Assembly (NCBI GenBank): GCA_904419315.1
Contig: CAJFQY010000007.1
Span: 3,523-67,522 of the forward strand
Reading direction: 5' to 3'
Source of the DNA: Zongyangia gallinarum
GTDB taxonomy: Bacteria; Bacillota; Clostridia; Oscillospirales; Ruminococcaceae
Length of the DNA stretch: 64,000 nt
The position numbers and the translations under genes are program-made. Shown here one piece after another: positions 1 to 8,702 of the stretch (within the stretch, counting starts at the first letter, position 1; every line of letters begins with the position of its first letter). The notes beneath the pieces were generated by a model that was given only the letters and a program-made list of their open reading frames with translations, did no database searches and had not been told where the DNA came from.

Positions 1-240
1 TTCCTCAATCTTCTCGTTTTTGAGGGACTCATCATCGTGTTCAAAAGCTTCTTTGACACAACCGGAAAGATGGGCCTTGATAATTTCCCGGTTAACCTTG
101 CGCAGGATGGATGTTGTGGCCATCAGCTGGTTGGAGATATCGATACAGTATCGATCTTCCTCCACCATGCCCAAAATACCATCGATTTGGCCGCGGGCGG
201 TTTTGAGCAGACGGACAATCTGCTTATGATCCGCTTTCAT
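1..240 (-). CDS. csoR: CsoR-family copper-sensing repressor (C-terminus cut by window edge)
   Basis: The visible 80 residues form the all-helical CsoR/DUF156 fold, a small tetrameric repressor that releases DNA when it binds Cu(I). The Cu(I) ligand triad of the family is present as Cys32, His57 and Cys61 (in RYCIDIS and KAHLSGCVKEAF). The gene starts at ATG 240 with a GGAGGGG-type site upstream, and lies 11 bases after the stop of copA on the same strand, so it is probably cotranscribed with the pump. A CsoR-like operator lies in front of copA, which suggests autoregulation of the pair. The C-terminus lies outside the window. The metal is inferred as copper from the neighbour; nickel- or sulfide-sensing relatives share the fold. 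Confidence 0.9.
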   Translation of the reverse strand, partial: MKADHKQIVRLLKTARGQIDGILGMVEEDRYCIDISNQLMATTSILRKVNREIIKAHLSGCVKEAFEHDDESLKNEKIEE

Positions 241-251
241 GGAACCCCTCC

Positions 252-458
252 TTAGGCAATGGAAACGACGGTATAGCCGGCGTCTGTCACTGCCTGCGTC
301 AGAACATCATCGCTGACATCTTTTGAGAGGGTGACGGTTGCGTTTTTGTCCTCCAGGCTGACAACAGCGCTGACGCCGTCGATAGCGTTGAGGGCTTTCT
401 CTACATGGGCAGTACAATGGTTACACATCATGCCTTCAATTGTGATTACTTTTTTCAT
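252..458 (-). other. Possible internally translated CopZ-like copper chaperone within copA
   Basis: The last 68 codons of copA form a complete HMA domain that begins with ATG 458 and has AAAGGAG about 8 bases before it, as good a ribosome binding site as most real genes here. The product would be a free CopZ-like chaperone with the Cu(I) motif MMCNHC. The reading frame is the same as copA, so the domain can be made both as a tail of the pump and alone. This is inference from the start signal; the fused reading alone is also possible. Confidence 0.45.
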
Positions 459-2801
459 TGTCTTTTCTCCTTTTTCCACAGTAGTTGTAATCATGTTTCT
501 ATCTTCTCCGGCAGAAGCGGGTACCGCGTGCCGGGGTTTGAAAAATTTGAGACGCAGGGCATTACTGACAACGCAAACAGAGCTCAAGCTCATGGCGGCG
601 GCGCCAAACATGGGGCTGAGTTTCCAGCTCAGGAAGCTGTAGAAGACGCCAGCTGCAAGAGGGATACCGATAGCGTTGTAGAAGAAAGCCCAGAATAGAT
701 TTTGCTTAATATTGCGGATGACGGATTTACTCAGCTCAATGGCGGTGACAGCATCCAGTAGGTCACTTTTCATCAGTACAACGTCGGCGGATTCAATAGC
801 AATGTCGGTACCGGCGCCGATAGCAACTCCTACATCCGCACGGGCCAGAGCCGGGGCGTCGTTGATGCCGTCCCCCACCATGGCCACCCGTTTGCCGGAT
901 TCCTGAAGCCGGCGGACCTCTTTTTCTTTGTCTGCCGGAAGAACACCGGCAATGACGTTAGAGAGGCCGAGCTGACGCTGAATAGCGCGTGCGGTTCTCT
1001 CATTGTCGCCGGTGAGCATAATGACATCGATGCCCATATGGGTCAGGGCGTCAATGGCTGCCTTGCTGGTGGGTTTGACTACATCGGCCACAGCAATCAG
1101 ACCGAGAACCTTTCCATCCGCAGCGAAGAATAGGGGCGTCTTTCCATCATTCGCAAGATCATCCGCCTGCTGCTCCAAAGACGCCAGATCTATGCTGTTT
1201 TCCTCCATCAGCTTGCGGTTACCGCCAAGACAAAGGGTACCATTGACAACCGCCTGTACACCGCTGCCGGTGACAGCGGTAAAATCCTGTGCGGAGAGGG
1301 AGGGAGTGCTCTGTTCATCAGCATAGGTGATTACAGCCTGAGCCAGAGGATGTTCCGAGGGGCGTTCCAGGGCCGCAGCGATAGCAATCAGAGCTTCCGA
1401 TGTAACGCCGGATGCGGGAATAACGTCGGTAACTGAGGGAGTTCCCTGGGTGATGGTACCGGTTTTATCCAGTACTACGGTCTGAACATTGTGCAGTGTT
1501 TCCAGGGCTTCTGCAGATTTAAATAGGATACCGTTTTGGGCACCTTTGCCTGTGCCCACCATGATTGCCACAGGGGTAGCTAAGCCTAAGGCACAAGGGC
1601 AGGAGATGACCAGAACGGAAATACCAATGGAAAGAGCAAAGTCAAAGGGTTCTCCTACCAACAGCCATACAATGGTGGCAAGAATGGCGATAGAGATGAC
1701 TACAGGGACAAACACACCGCTGACCTTATCGGCCAGCTTGGCAATGGGAGCTTTGGTGGCATTTGCATCCTCCACCAGCTGGATGATCTGAGAGATGGTG
1801 GTGTTTTCTCCCACCTTGGTTGCTTTAAAGGTAAAGAAGCCTGATTTGTTGATGGTAGCGGCAATGACCTTGTCGCCAGGCCCTTTTTCCACCGGAATGC
1901 TTTCTCCGGTCAGGGCAGATTCATCCACAGCGGAACTACCATCCAAGATGACGCCGTCTACCGGTACACTTTGACCAGGACGTACTGCTACAATATCGCC
2001 GACCAAGACATCATCCACCGGGATCTGAACCTCTTCGCCGTCGCGGATGACAGTGGCGGTTTTAGGCGCCAGATTCATCAGCTTTTCAATCGCTTCCGAA
2101 GTTTTTCCCTTGGACCGGGTTTCTAAGAATTTACCCACAGTGATGAGGGTCAGAATCATAGCGGCGGACTCAAAATAGAGGTCCATGCTGTAGCTGTTCA
2201 CCAGATTCAAATCGCCGTGGCCCAGACCCCAGCCAATTTGATAAATGGCGAAGATACCGTAGATCAACGAGGCCGAGGAGCCGATGGCGATGAGAGAATC
2301 CATATTGGGAGCTCCGCGGAAGAGGGCAGGGAACCCTACCTGATAATATTTCCGATTCAGATAGATGACGGGAAGGGTTAAAAGAAATTGGGTGAAGGAA
2401 AAGATCAGCGCATTCTCGGTTCCATGGAAGAAAGAGGGGGTAGGAAGTCCCATCATATGCCCCATGGAGATATACATGAGAGGAACGAGAAAACAGATCG
2501 ATAAAATCAGCCGGTGTTTCATGGCTTTGGTCTGTTCCTTTGCGCTGTTGGTGGGCGTTTCTCCCGAAAGGGGCTTTGCCTGTCCCTGCTTTTGATGGGG
2601 AGCGGCGCCATATCCTCCATGTTCCACAGCTTTGATGATGTCCCCCTCACTTAGGACAGACTCATCATATTCTACCTGCATACTATTTTGCAGCAGGTTG
2701 ACACTGACCTCTTTAACCCCGGAAAGGGCCCGGACGCTTTTTTCCACATGCGCCGAGCAGGCCGAACAGGTCATACCGGTTACATCGAATTTTTCTTTCA
2801 T
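252..2801 (-). CDS. copA: Cu(I)-translocating P1B-type ATPase CopA with N- and C-terminal HMA domains
   Basis: This 849-residue pump exports Cu(I) across the membrane at the cost of ATP. It has an N-terminal heavy-metal domain (GMTCSAC, Cys12 and Cys15), eight predicted membrane segments, the SCPCALG metal-transfer motif (Cys401, Cys403), the phosphorylated Asp445 in DKTGTI, the TGDN and GDGINDAPAL hinge motifs, and a second heavy-metal domain at the extreme C-terminus (GMMCNHC, Cys793 and Cys796), which is unusual in position. ATG 2801 is chosen because GAGGTGAT lies just upstream; a longer frame to 2888 runs through the promoter and operator and is not credible. It is followed by csoR. Copper rather than silver is the expected substrate. 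Confidence 0.97.
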   Translation of the reverse strand: MKEKFDVTGMTCSACSAHVEKSVRALSGVKEVSVNLLQNSMQVEYDESVLSEGDIIKAVEHGGYGAAPHQKQGQAKPLSGETPTNSAKEQTKAMKHRLILSICFLVPLMYISMGHMMGLPTPSFFHGTENALIFSFTQFLLTLPVIYLNRKYYQVGFPALFRGAPNMDSLIAIGSSASLIYGIFAIYQIGWGLGHGDLNLVNSYSMDLYFESAAMILTLITVGKFLETRSKGKTSEAIEKLMNLAPKTATVIRDGEEVQIPVDDVLVGDIVAVRPGQSVPVDGVILDGSSAVDESALTGESIPVEKGPGDKVIAATINKSGFFTFKATKVGENTTISQIIQLVEDANATKAPIAKLADKVSGVFVPVVISIAILATIVWLLVGEPFDFALSIGISVLVISCPCALGLATPVAIMVGTGKGAQNGILFKSAEALETLHNVQTVVLDKTGTITQGTPSVTDVIPASGVTSEALIAIAAALERPSEHPLAQAVITYADEQSTPSLSAQDFTAVTGSGVQAVVNGTLCLGGNRKLMEENSIDLASLEQQADDLANDGKTPLFFAADGKVLGLIAVADVVKPTSKAAIDALTHMGIDVIMLTGDNERTARAIQRQLGLSNVIAGVLPADKEKEVRRLQESGKRVAMVGDGINDAPALARADVGVAIGAGTDIAIESADVVLMKSDLLDAVTAIELSKSVIRNIKQNLFWAFFYNAIGIPLAAGVFYSFLSWKLSPMFGAAAMSLSSVCVVSNALRLKFFKPRHAVPASAGEDRNMITTTVEKGEKTMKKVITIEGMMCNHCTAHVEKALNAIDGVSAVVSLEDKNATVTLSKDVSDDVLTQAVTDAGYTVVSIA

Positions 2802-2821
2802 TGAGATCACCTCGCAACACA

Positions 2822-2840
2822 ATACCCCCGTGGGGTGTAT
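2822..2840. promoter_or_regulatory. CsoR-type copper operator of copA
   Basis: ATACCCCCGTGGGGTGTAT is a near-perfect inverted repeat of the C-tract/G-tract kind bound by CsoR repressors. It sits just downstream of the copA -10 box, over the expected transcription start, so a bound repressor would block RNA polymerase. A further half-like CAATACCCCA lies at 2871-2880. Confidence 0.8.
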
Positions 2841-2844
2841 TTTT

Positions 2845-2873
2845 ATTGTATACTCTATGAGTAGATTTGTCAA
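2845..2873 (-). promoter_or_regulatory. copA promoter
   Basis: On the minus strand TTGACA (2868-2873) and TACAAT (2845-2850) are separated by exactly 17 bases, a near-consensus housekeeping promoter immediately upstream of the CsoR-type operator. Confidence 0.8.
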
Positions 2874-2906
2874 TACCCCAGTGAACATTCAAAAAAGACA
2901 ATAAAA

Positions 2907-2929
2907 AGGCCCGGATATTCTCCGGGCCT
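2907..2929 (-). terminator. Rho-independent terminator of the 2943-3041 small gene
   Basis: AGGCCCGGA and TCCGGGCCT form a 9-bp stem with a 5-base loop; on the minus strand it is followed by TTTTTAT. Confidence 0.75.
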
Positions 2930-2942
2930 GGGACAAAATCGA

Positions 2943-3041
2943 TTAAAACAGGGTAGTGAATGCAGCCCCCATCATGGAAATGACAAAGACGGCGGCCAGA
3001 ATCAGACAGAGGATCCGCACAAAGAGCTTCGATTTTACCAT
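2943..3041 (-). CDS. Small single-span membrane protein, 32 residues
   Basis: ATG 3041 follows a good ribosome binding site (GAGAAGGTGAG) and opens a 32-residue frame: a short basic start (MVKSKLFVR) followed by one hydrophobic segment of about 20 residues. It has its own downstream terminator, which supports a real, separately ended transcript between copA and the Smr gene. The family is not recognised. It could be a membrane microprotein or a leader peptide; a role in metal handling is not shown by the sequence, which has one Cys only. Confidence 0.55.
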   Translation of the reverse strand: MVKSKLFVRILCLILAAVFVISMMGAAFTTLF

Positions 3042-3251
3042 CGCAAGAACTCACCTTCTCAATGATTTTTACTTTATTACTATAGCAGTTTTTTTCTCCC
3101 TTTGCCAGAGTGAAAAAGGGAAATTCATGGTTTTTTTGCGGTTTTATCGCAGTGTATTCACATTCTTGCGTTGCGTCCCCTTTTCCAGGGTGATAAAATA
3201 AAAGAAAAAATAAGCCCAATGGGGGCCTTTTATTTTAGAGGGATGTGTATC

Positions 3252-3596
3252 ATGAGTAAGATGGAAATTATCAATATTGAGCGGGGCATGCCCACTGTGG
3301 AAGAGGCGATCCGCCGGATGAATATGGGCCTTTCTACCGCCCGGGGCAGAGGGATGAAAGCGGCCAAAGTTATCCACGGCTACGGTTCCAGCGGCGTGGG
3401 TGGAGGTATCCGGACAAAGGCTAGAAGTGAGCTTCAGAATAAGCGGAGACTAGGGCGGATTAAAGGGATTATTTATGGGGAGGATTTTTCCTCCTACTCG
3501 GTGGCTGCCCGGGATGCAGTCGCCAGATTGCCCTGGCTTTCCCAAGACAGCGACTATGGAAGGAGAAACGATGGGGTTACCATCGTATTATTGTAA
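3252..3596 (+). CDS. Smr (small MutS-related) domain protein
   Basis: The 114-residue protein is a stand-alone Smr domain, recognised from KVIHGYGSSGVGGGIR, the equivalent of the HGxGxGxLR loop of MutS2. Smr domains bind or cleave nucleic acids; in MutS2-type proteins they are linked to ribosome rescue and DNA processing. ATG 3252 is preferred over ATG 3243 because GAGGG lies about 10 bases upstream of the former and almost touches the latter. The gene overlaps the next one by 26 bases, which suggests translational coupling. The substrate is unknown. A second Smr domain in this window is the tail of mutS2 (about 29.3 kb). Confidence 0.8.
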   Translation: MSKMEIINIERGMPTVEEAIRRMNMGLSTARGRGMKAAKVIHGYGSSGVGGGIRTKARSELQNKRRLGRIKGIIYGEDFSSYSVAARDAVARLPWLSQDSDYGRRNDGVTIVLL

Positions 3597-4722
3597 GATG
3601 AACAAGATTCGATCCTTTTTGAAAAGCCCCTATGCCCTCAAAAGGATGTGGCTTTTGCTGGGGATTCCAATTGCTCTGCTGCTCCTTGCTATAGCATCTT
3701 CAGGACACGCCTTTGCAGAATGGTATGTCACCCATATTTACCCTGTATTTATGCGGGGAATTTCTTTTATCACTTCTTTGGTGCCATTTTCTTTGGTAGA
3801 ATGGCTGGCGCCCGGGGCCATCATTGCGGTTCTCGTCTATATTATTGTGGTCATTGTGAAAGCGGTCCGCCACCAAGAGGGGAGAAAGCTGCGGATCTAT
3901 AAGGCAGTGATGAATCTCTGCGCAATTGTTTCCTGCCTGTTTCTTCTGCTGACCCTGTTTTGCTCTATCAATTATCACCGGTATCCGGTATCGGATCTGA
4001 TGGGGCTTCAGGTGCGGGAATCCTCCAAAGAGGAGCTGGCGGCCCTAGTAGAGGACCTTATCGAGGAAGTCAACGAGCTGCGGGCCCAGGTGCCAGAGGA
4101 CGAGAACGGGATTATGACCTTTGATGGCTCAGTATCCGATATGGCGCAAACCATGCGGGATGAATACCGAGAGTTTTCTCAGGGCACAGACTTTATCAAC
4201 AATGTGAACGCACTGCCCAAACCATTACTTTGCTCTCACTATATGTCTTACACGAATCTAGTTGGATTTTTCTTCCCCTTTACCTTTGAAGCCAACATTA
4301 ACGGGGACGTGGCCCATTACAGCATTCCCTTCAGCGCTGCCCATGAGCTGTCCCATCTAGCCGGATTTATGCGGGAGGATGAGGCGAATTTCATCGCTTA
4401 TCTCTGCTGCTCTGCCTCTGATGATGTCAGGGTTCAGTATTCCGGAGCGGCAATGGCGATGATTTACGCAGGTAACGCTCTGTTTGACATTGATCCAGAG
4501 CTACATACCCAGCTGATGAGCAACCTTTGCGAAGAAGCACAGCGGGATTTTGATGCCAACAACTCTTACTGGGAGCAGTTTGAGGGCCAGGTGGCGGAAA
4601 TCGCCGACAATATCAATGATACTTACCTCAAGGCCCAGAATCAGACAGACGGGGTACAGAGCTACGGCCGGGTTGTAGACCTGCTTTTGGCAAAATATAG
4701 AGCTGATAATGGCCTGGAATAA
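3571..4722 (+). CDS. DUF3810 membrane protein with zinc-metallopeptidase-like HELSH motif
   Basis: This 383-residue protein has about three N-terminal membrane segments (roughly residues 20-45, 60-85 and 105-130) and a soluble domain carrying HELSHLAGFMREDEAN. This matches the HExxH plus downstream Glu pattern of zincin peptidases and the DUF3810 family. ATG 3571 is chosen because AAGGAG lies 7 bases upstream; the frame is open further 5' only because it runs inside the Smr gene. Catalysis and substrate are not established for the family. It ends at a strong terminator. Confidence 0.8.
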   Translation: MGLPSYYCKMNKIRSFLKSPYALKRMWLLLGIPIALLLLAIASSGHAFAEWYVTHIYPVFMRGISFITSLVPFSLVEWLAPGAIIAVLVYIIVVIVKAVRHQEGRKLRIYKAVMNLCAIVSCLFLLLTLFCSINYHRYPVSDLMGLQVRESSKEELAALVEDLIEEVNELRAQVPEDENGIMTFDGSVSDMAQTMRDEYREFSQGTDFINNVNALPKPLLCSHYMSYTNLVGFFFPFTFEANINGDVAHYSIPFSAAHELSHLAGFMREDEANFIAYLCCSASDDVRVQYSGAAMAMIYAGNALFDIDPELHTQLMSNLCEEAQRDFDANNSYWEQFEGQVAEIADNINDTYLKAQNQTDGVQSYGRVVDLLLAKYRADNGLE

Positions 4723-4728
4723 GGCGAA

Positions 4729-4758
4729 AGGCCTGGGACAAATGTCCCGGGCCTTTTT
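4729..4758. terminator. Bidirectional terminator between DUF3810 gene and rbsK
   Basis: GGCCTGGGACA and TGTCCCGGGCC form an 11-bp stem flanked by A-rich and T-rich tracts, so it can serve both convergent genes. Confidence 0.8.
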
Positions 4759-4766
4759 ATGTAGCG

Positions 4767-5684
4767 TCAAAATGAATCCGCGAGAGAAACAGGGGGCATG
4801 GAACGATAAGCTCCCGGGTGCTGAACCACATATCCAGCGAAATTTTGCGCATAGCTGATGGCTGGGTGAAGGAAAGCGCGATCCTCCCAGGAGGATAAGC
4901 TGATCCGAGAGACAAAAGCGCCGATAAAGGAATCACCCGCCGCAGTCGTGTCCACGGCGGCAACCTTTTGGGCGGGCAGATGGTCAAACCCATATCGGTC
5001 ACAGAGCAGAACGCCCTTATCCCCAAGGGTCACCAGGAAAAATTTCACTCCCGCATCAAAAAACGGAGCCATTTTACTGTATAGTAGCTGATAGTGATCG
5101 GTGACCGGAGCGCCGATCAGATAGGCAAGCTCCGTTTCATTGGGCACCAGGATATCGGTGCTTTTGAGCAGCGCATCGGGCAGATCTGTCACCGGTGCCG
5201 GATTGAGGACAGTGACCTTCCCACAGGCCTTGGCGTGCTCCAGAAAGAGGGTTGCAGCTTCCATATTGGTCTCCAGCTGGGTCACAGCGACGTCACACCC
5301 TTCAATGAGCGGATAGGACTTTTCTATTTCTGCAGCAGTTATGGCCTTATTGGCAGCCACATCTACCAGAAGCATGTTCCGCCCTTCTTGATCGGTGATA
5401 ATGACGCAGGAACCGGTAGGAATTTCTGAGCCTTGGAAGGTACAGCTGTGGTCAATGCCTTCCTGTGACAGAAGGTCAATAAGGGAGTTGCCATCAGGCC
5501 CCAATTTTCCCACGAAGGAAACCTGGCAGCCGGCCCGCCTGGCCGCAACAGCCTGATTAAAGCCTTTGCCACCAGGGGAGCTGGAACGTCCGGTGGGGAC
5601 CACGCTTTCCCCCACCTGGGGGAGGGCGGAGACATAATAGGTGGTATCAATGTTGATGCTTCCCAGTACGCAAATTTTTCTCAT
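4767..5684 (-). CDS. rbsK: Ribokinase (PfkB family)
   Basis: The 305-residue enzyme phosphorylates ribose, or a related sugar, to the 5-phosphate. Family signatures are the substrate-side GGKGFNQA motif (about residues 38-45) and the ATP/anion-hole motif DTTAAGDSF at 245-253, with Asp251 as the catalytic base. The length is normal for ribokinases. AGAGGA precedes ATG 5684. The gene lies 24 bases after pepV on the same strand. No ribose transporter or RbsD is adjacent, so the sugar could also be a nucleoside-derived ribose or deoxyribose. Confidence 0.88.
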   Translation of the reverse strand: MRKICVLGSINIDTTYYVSALPQVGESVVPTGRSSSPGGKGFNQAVAARRAGCQVSFVGKLGPDGNSLIDLLSQEGIDHSCTFQGSEIPTGSCVIITDQEGRNMLLVDVAANKAITAAEIEKSYPLIEGCDVAVTQLETNMEAATLFLEHAKACGKVTVLNPAPVTDLPDALLKSTDILVPNETELAYLIGAPVTDHYQLLYSKMAPFFDAGVKFFLVTLGDKGVLLCDRYGFDHLPAQKVAAVDTTAAGDSFIGAFVSRISLSSWEDRAFLHPAISYAQNFAGYVVQHPGAYRSMPPVSLADSF

Positions 5685-5707
5685 ATTGTTTTCCTCTTTT
5701 AATAAAA

Positions 5708-7132
5708 TTACTGGGCGGTAAAATCAATGCCATCAAGGCGCAATAGAGCAATGGCGTAGATTTTGGCGGCATTGACCAGATCCTCTACGGCAATGGATTC
5801 ATCAGGCTGATGCATACCGCCTCGGCCGGTCTCGGTAGGAAGCATGCTGTCGGGCCGTCCGGCACCGAATGCAACCGAATTTGGCATCTCCCTGGCGTAG
5901 GTACCGCCGCCAATCACATAAGGAGCTAGGTTCTGGCCGGTCAGGTCATTGTAGGTTTCGGTGAGAAAGGCTACGGCAGGATGATCTGCGGGGACATACA
6001 GAGGTTTGCTTTCAAAGCAGTCGCCCATAGAAAATCCGTGTTCCTCACAGGTCTGGGATATTTTGTTCCGCAGCTGCTGGGAATCAGTGCTGATGCAGTA
6101 GCGGATATTGACATTGAGGACAATCCGACCCTCTTTAACGCTGAGCAGGCCGCCGATACAGGTGGTTTCCCCGGAAATATCGTCGCGGGATTTGATGGCA
6201 AGGCCTGCGCCGTCGGTAGTTTCCAATACCTTTACTACAAAAGCGAGAGCTTCCTTGTCGTCTCCTTCCACAAGGCCGCAGTCTACCACAGCCTTGCACA
6301 GCTTGTAGATGGCGTTGACAGAGCCTTCGGGAAATGCGGCGTGGGAGGGGATCCCCTTGGCGGAGATGGTGACGCCGTAAGGGCCTTCCGCGACAACCAG
6401 ATCTCCTTTGCTATCCCCTAGCTTTTGCAGAACCTGGTCGATAGATTGGTTTTTGAGGGTGATTTTTGCATGGGCAGCTACAGCGTTGGAAACTTCGCCG
6501 CCGGAAAGTTCTCCGATTTTATCAGAAAGCTGAGGGCCGACCAAATCGGCCGATAGGATTCCCTTTTCTCCGTTACAGACGGGAAACTCCGCATCCGGGA
6601 CGAAGGAAAAGTCGGGAATTTTGCAGTGCTTTACATAATAAGCCATATCAGCGCTGCCGGTTTCCTCACTGCATCCCATAATCAGCCGGACAGAATGGAC
6701 CATGGGGACAGCCAGCTCATACAGACAACGCATGGCATAAAGGGCTGCTACCGCAGGCCCTTTGTCGTCGGCAACGCCGCGGCCGATGAGTTTACCATCC
6801 TTAAGGGTGCAGTGAAAGGGTTCATATTCCCAGTCGGGGCCAGCCGGAACCACATCCAGGTGGGTGAGAATGCCAAGCTCCCGCTGACCATTGCCCATGA
6901 GGATACTTCCAGCATAGTACTGGTGGTTCTGGGTGCGAAAGCCATAATCTTTTCCCATTTCCAGGGCGGCGTCCAATACTCGCGCGGGCCCTTCTCCAAA
7001 AGGATGCTCCCCCTCGCTTTTTGTGGAAACACTTTCGATGGAGACCAACGTGTTGATGTCTCGGATCATCTGCTCTTTGTGGACATCGATCCAGTCAATA
7101 ATGCTTTGTTTGAGTTCGTTGTCAACCTTCAT
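5708..7132 (-). CDS. pepV: PepV-type M20 metallodipeptidase (Sapep family)
   Basis: This 474-residue protein is a metal-dependent dipeptidase of the M20 family. Visible signatures are the metal-binding ILTHLDVVPAGPDW, GRGVADDKGP with the bridging Asp, GCSEETGS with the catalytic Glu pair, and a C-terminal GGGTYAREM metal/anion-site segment typical of PepV and Sapep enzymes. The lid domain lies between about residues 180 and 380. It probably completes peptide breakdown in the cytosol. It is followed by rbsK in the same direction, with no visible functional link. Confidence 0.9.
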   Translation of the reverse strand: MKVDNELKQSIIDWIDVHKEQMIRDINTLVSIESVSTKSEGEHPFGEGPARVLDAALEMGKDYGFRTQNHQYYAGSILMGNGQRELGILTHLDVVPAGPDWEYEPFHCTLKDGKLIGRGVADDKGPAVAALYAMRCLYELAVPMVHSVRLIMGCSEETGSADMAYYVKHCKIPDFSFVPDAEFPVCNGEKGILSADLVGPQLSDKIGELSGGEVSNAVAAHAKITLKNQSIDQVLQKLGDSKGDLVVAEGPYGVTISAKGIPSHAAFPEGSVNAIYKLCKAVVDCGLVEGDDKEALAFVVKVLETTDGAGLAIKSRDDISGETTCIGGLLSVKEGRIVLNVNIRYCISTDSQQLRNKISQTCEEHGFSMGDCFESKPLYVPADHPAVAFLTETYNDLTGQNLAPYVIGGGTYAREMPNSVAFGAGRPDSMLPTETGRGGMHQPDESIAVEDLVNAAKIYAIALLRLDGIDFTAQ

Positions 7133-7278
7133 ATTGCTCAGCCTTTCTCCGCCGCAACGGTTATTTCATCATGTGGTGTTAGCGTAATCAAATGGAAAAT
7201 GTATGATTATATGTTGTTCTATGAATCATCATTGACGGAATTTCCTATTTCAAACCTGGCCTGGATTTTTTAGCGTAG

Positions 7279-7318
7279 AAAAGACGGCCTGCGGAGAAGC
7301 ATCCGCAGGCCGTCTTTT
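7279..7318 (-). terminator. Terminator downstream of the Gfo/Idh/MocA gene
   Basis: AAAAGACGGCCTGCGGA and its inverse enclose a 6-base loop, an essentially perfect 17-bp stem ending in a T tract on either strand. Confidence 0.85.
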
Positions 7319-7335
7319 AAAAGTTTGCTGCGAAC

Positions 7336-8472
7336 TCAGTCAATGCTAACCCAAGCGCCGCCTTTGGCGTCGGATTCGTAGGCGCGTTCCATGACCTTTT
7401 GAATGTATGCCCCTTCTTCCAAAGAGGGAGAGGGCTGGGTGCCGTCATCCACATGATAGAGGAAGGTGGCGAGGCAGTGAACGTGAGCCCTGATCCAGCC
7501 GACAGAGCACATAGCACCGGGGAATGCAGCTGCCGGAGGTGCGTACCGTTGGGTACATTCAATGCATTTAAATCCCCTTTCTCCGCCCAGAGGGGCGTCA
7601 GGGATGGTATTGTCGAAGAAATACAGATGATTGGGGTCAGCAATATCAAATTTAATGGCCCCTTTGACACCGTGAATTTCAAAGCGAAGGGAATCATCAA
7701 ATCCGGTAGCCACCTTGGAAGCTTCAATGGTACCGTAGGCGCCATTTTTCATCTGACACATCATCAGCGCCAGGTCATCATTGTCCACAGGAACCATGTT
7801 GCCATTGGCATCGGGACGTGCATCATAGAGCTTGTCAGTTTGGCACATGATTTTTTGGTAATCCCCCATGAGATAATAGCCAAGATCCAGGATATGGGAG
7901 CCTAGATCAAAGAGGACGCCGCCTCCTCCCAAAGCGCTTTGATGCCGCCAGCCGATTTTTTTGTTAGGGTTAACATTGCTGGCGTGGAGGAAAATCCCAC
8001 GGAAGGAGGTGATTTTACCCAGCCGTCCCTCATCGATCAGCCGTTTGGCGTTCATGATCATGGGGTAGAAACGATTCTGCAATGCAATCTGGGCGGTGAC
8101 ATGATACTCTTTCGCAAGGGCAATCACTTCTTCTGCTTCGGCGTAGTTCATCACAAAGGGCTTGTCACAATAGACGTGTTTCCCTGCCTTGATGGCCTTA
8201 ATCACCATGTCCTTGTGATAGACATTGGGTGTGCAGATATTGACAATTTGAATGTTGGGGTCATTAAAAATATCGTCTGCATTGGAGGTTGCATAAGAAA
8301 AGCCCAGCAAATCCTTGGCTTTTTCGGCCTTAGAAAGGGTTGTATTACACACGCCCACCAGTTTGATTTTAAAGGGCATGTCCGGATAATAGAACGGGAG
8401 TGTCTGATAGCCATAGCAATGGGTTTTTCCCATGAAACCATAACCAATAACGCCCACACCGTATTCTTTCAT
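7336..8472 (-). CDS. Gfo/Idh/MocA family NAD(P)-dependent oxidoreductase
   Basis: The 378-residue protein has an N-terminal Rossmann fold beginning GVGVIGYGFMGKTH and the family DKP signature in YCDKPFVMNYAEAEE, where Lys is the expected catalytic residue. The C-terminal domain begins near residue 125 and contains GGGGVLFDLGSHILDL, the GG(x)DxGxH(x)xD region of the family. Members oxidise sugars, inositols or their derivatives; the substrate cannot be read from sequence. ATG 8472 is chosen because GAGGTGAT lies 6 bases upstream, which removes six residues of a longer frame. It is a single gene with its own terminator. Confidence 0.88.
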   Translation of the reverse strand: MKEYGVGVIGYGFMGKTHCYGYQTLPFYYPDMPFKIKLVGVCNTTLSKAEKAKDLLGFSYATSNADDIFNDPNIQIVNICTPNVYHKDMVIKAIKAGKHVYCDKPFVMNYAEAEEVIALAKEYHVTAQIALQNRFYPMIMNAKRLIDEGRLGKITSFRGIFLHASNVNPNKKIGWRHQSALGGGGVLFDLGSHILDLGYYLMGDYQKIMCQTDKLYDARPDANGNMVPVDNDDLALMMCQMKNGAYGTIEASKVATGFDDSLRFEIHGVKGAIKFDIADPNHLYFFDNTIPDAPLGGERGFKCIECTQRYAPPAAAFPGAMCSVGWIRAHVHCLATFLYHVDDGTQPSPSLEEGAYIQKVMERAYESDAKGGAWVSID

Positions 8473-8702
8473 CAAAATCACCTCTGTCAATAGATTTTGT
8501 CCGCAAGAAAAGACATTGTATTTATTTTACAATTTTTAATCCGGAGTTTCAACAAAATCCGGCTATTTGGAGATGCCAAAGAAATAGAAGGGTTTTTGGT
8601 AATGTTGAAAAGGGGGAGAGAAAGACGACGAAAAAGCGATTTTGTGATATAATAAATCGGTAATACGGTGAACTTCAGAAAATTTCGATAGGAGGAATAT
8701 AT

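Noticed and set aside
2802..2888. Extension of CopA by 29 residues to 2888
   Set aside because: The segment holds a consensus promoter and a CsoR-type operator, and the internal ATG 2801 has a far better ribosome binding site.
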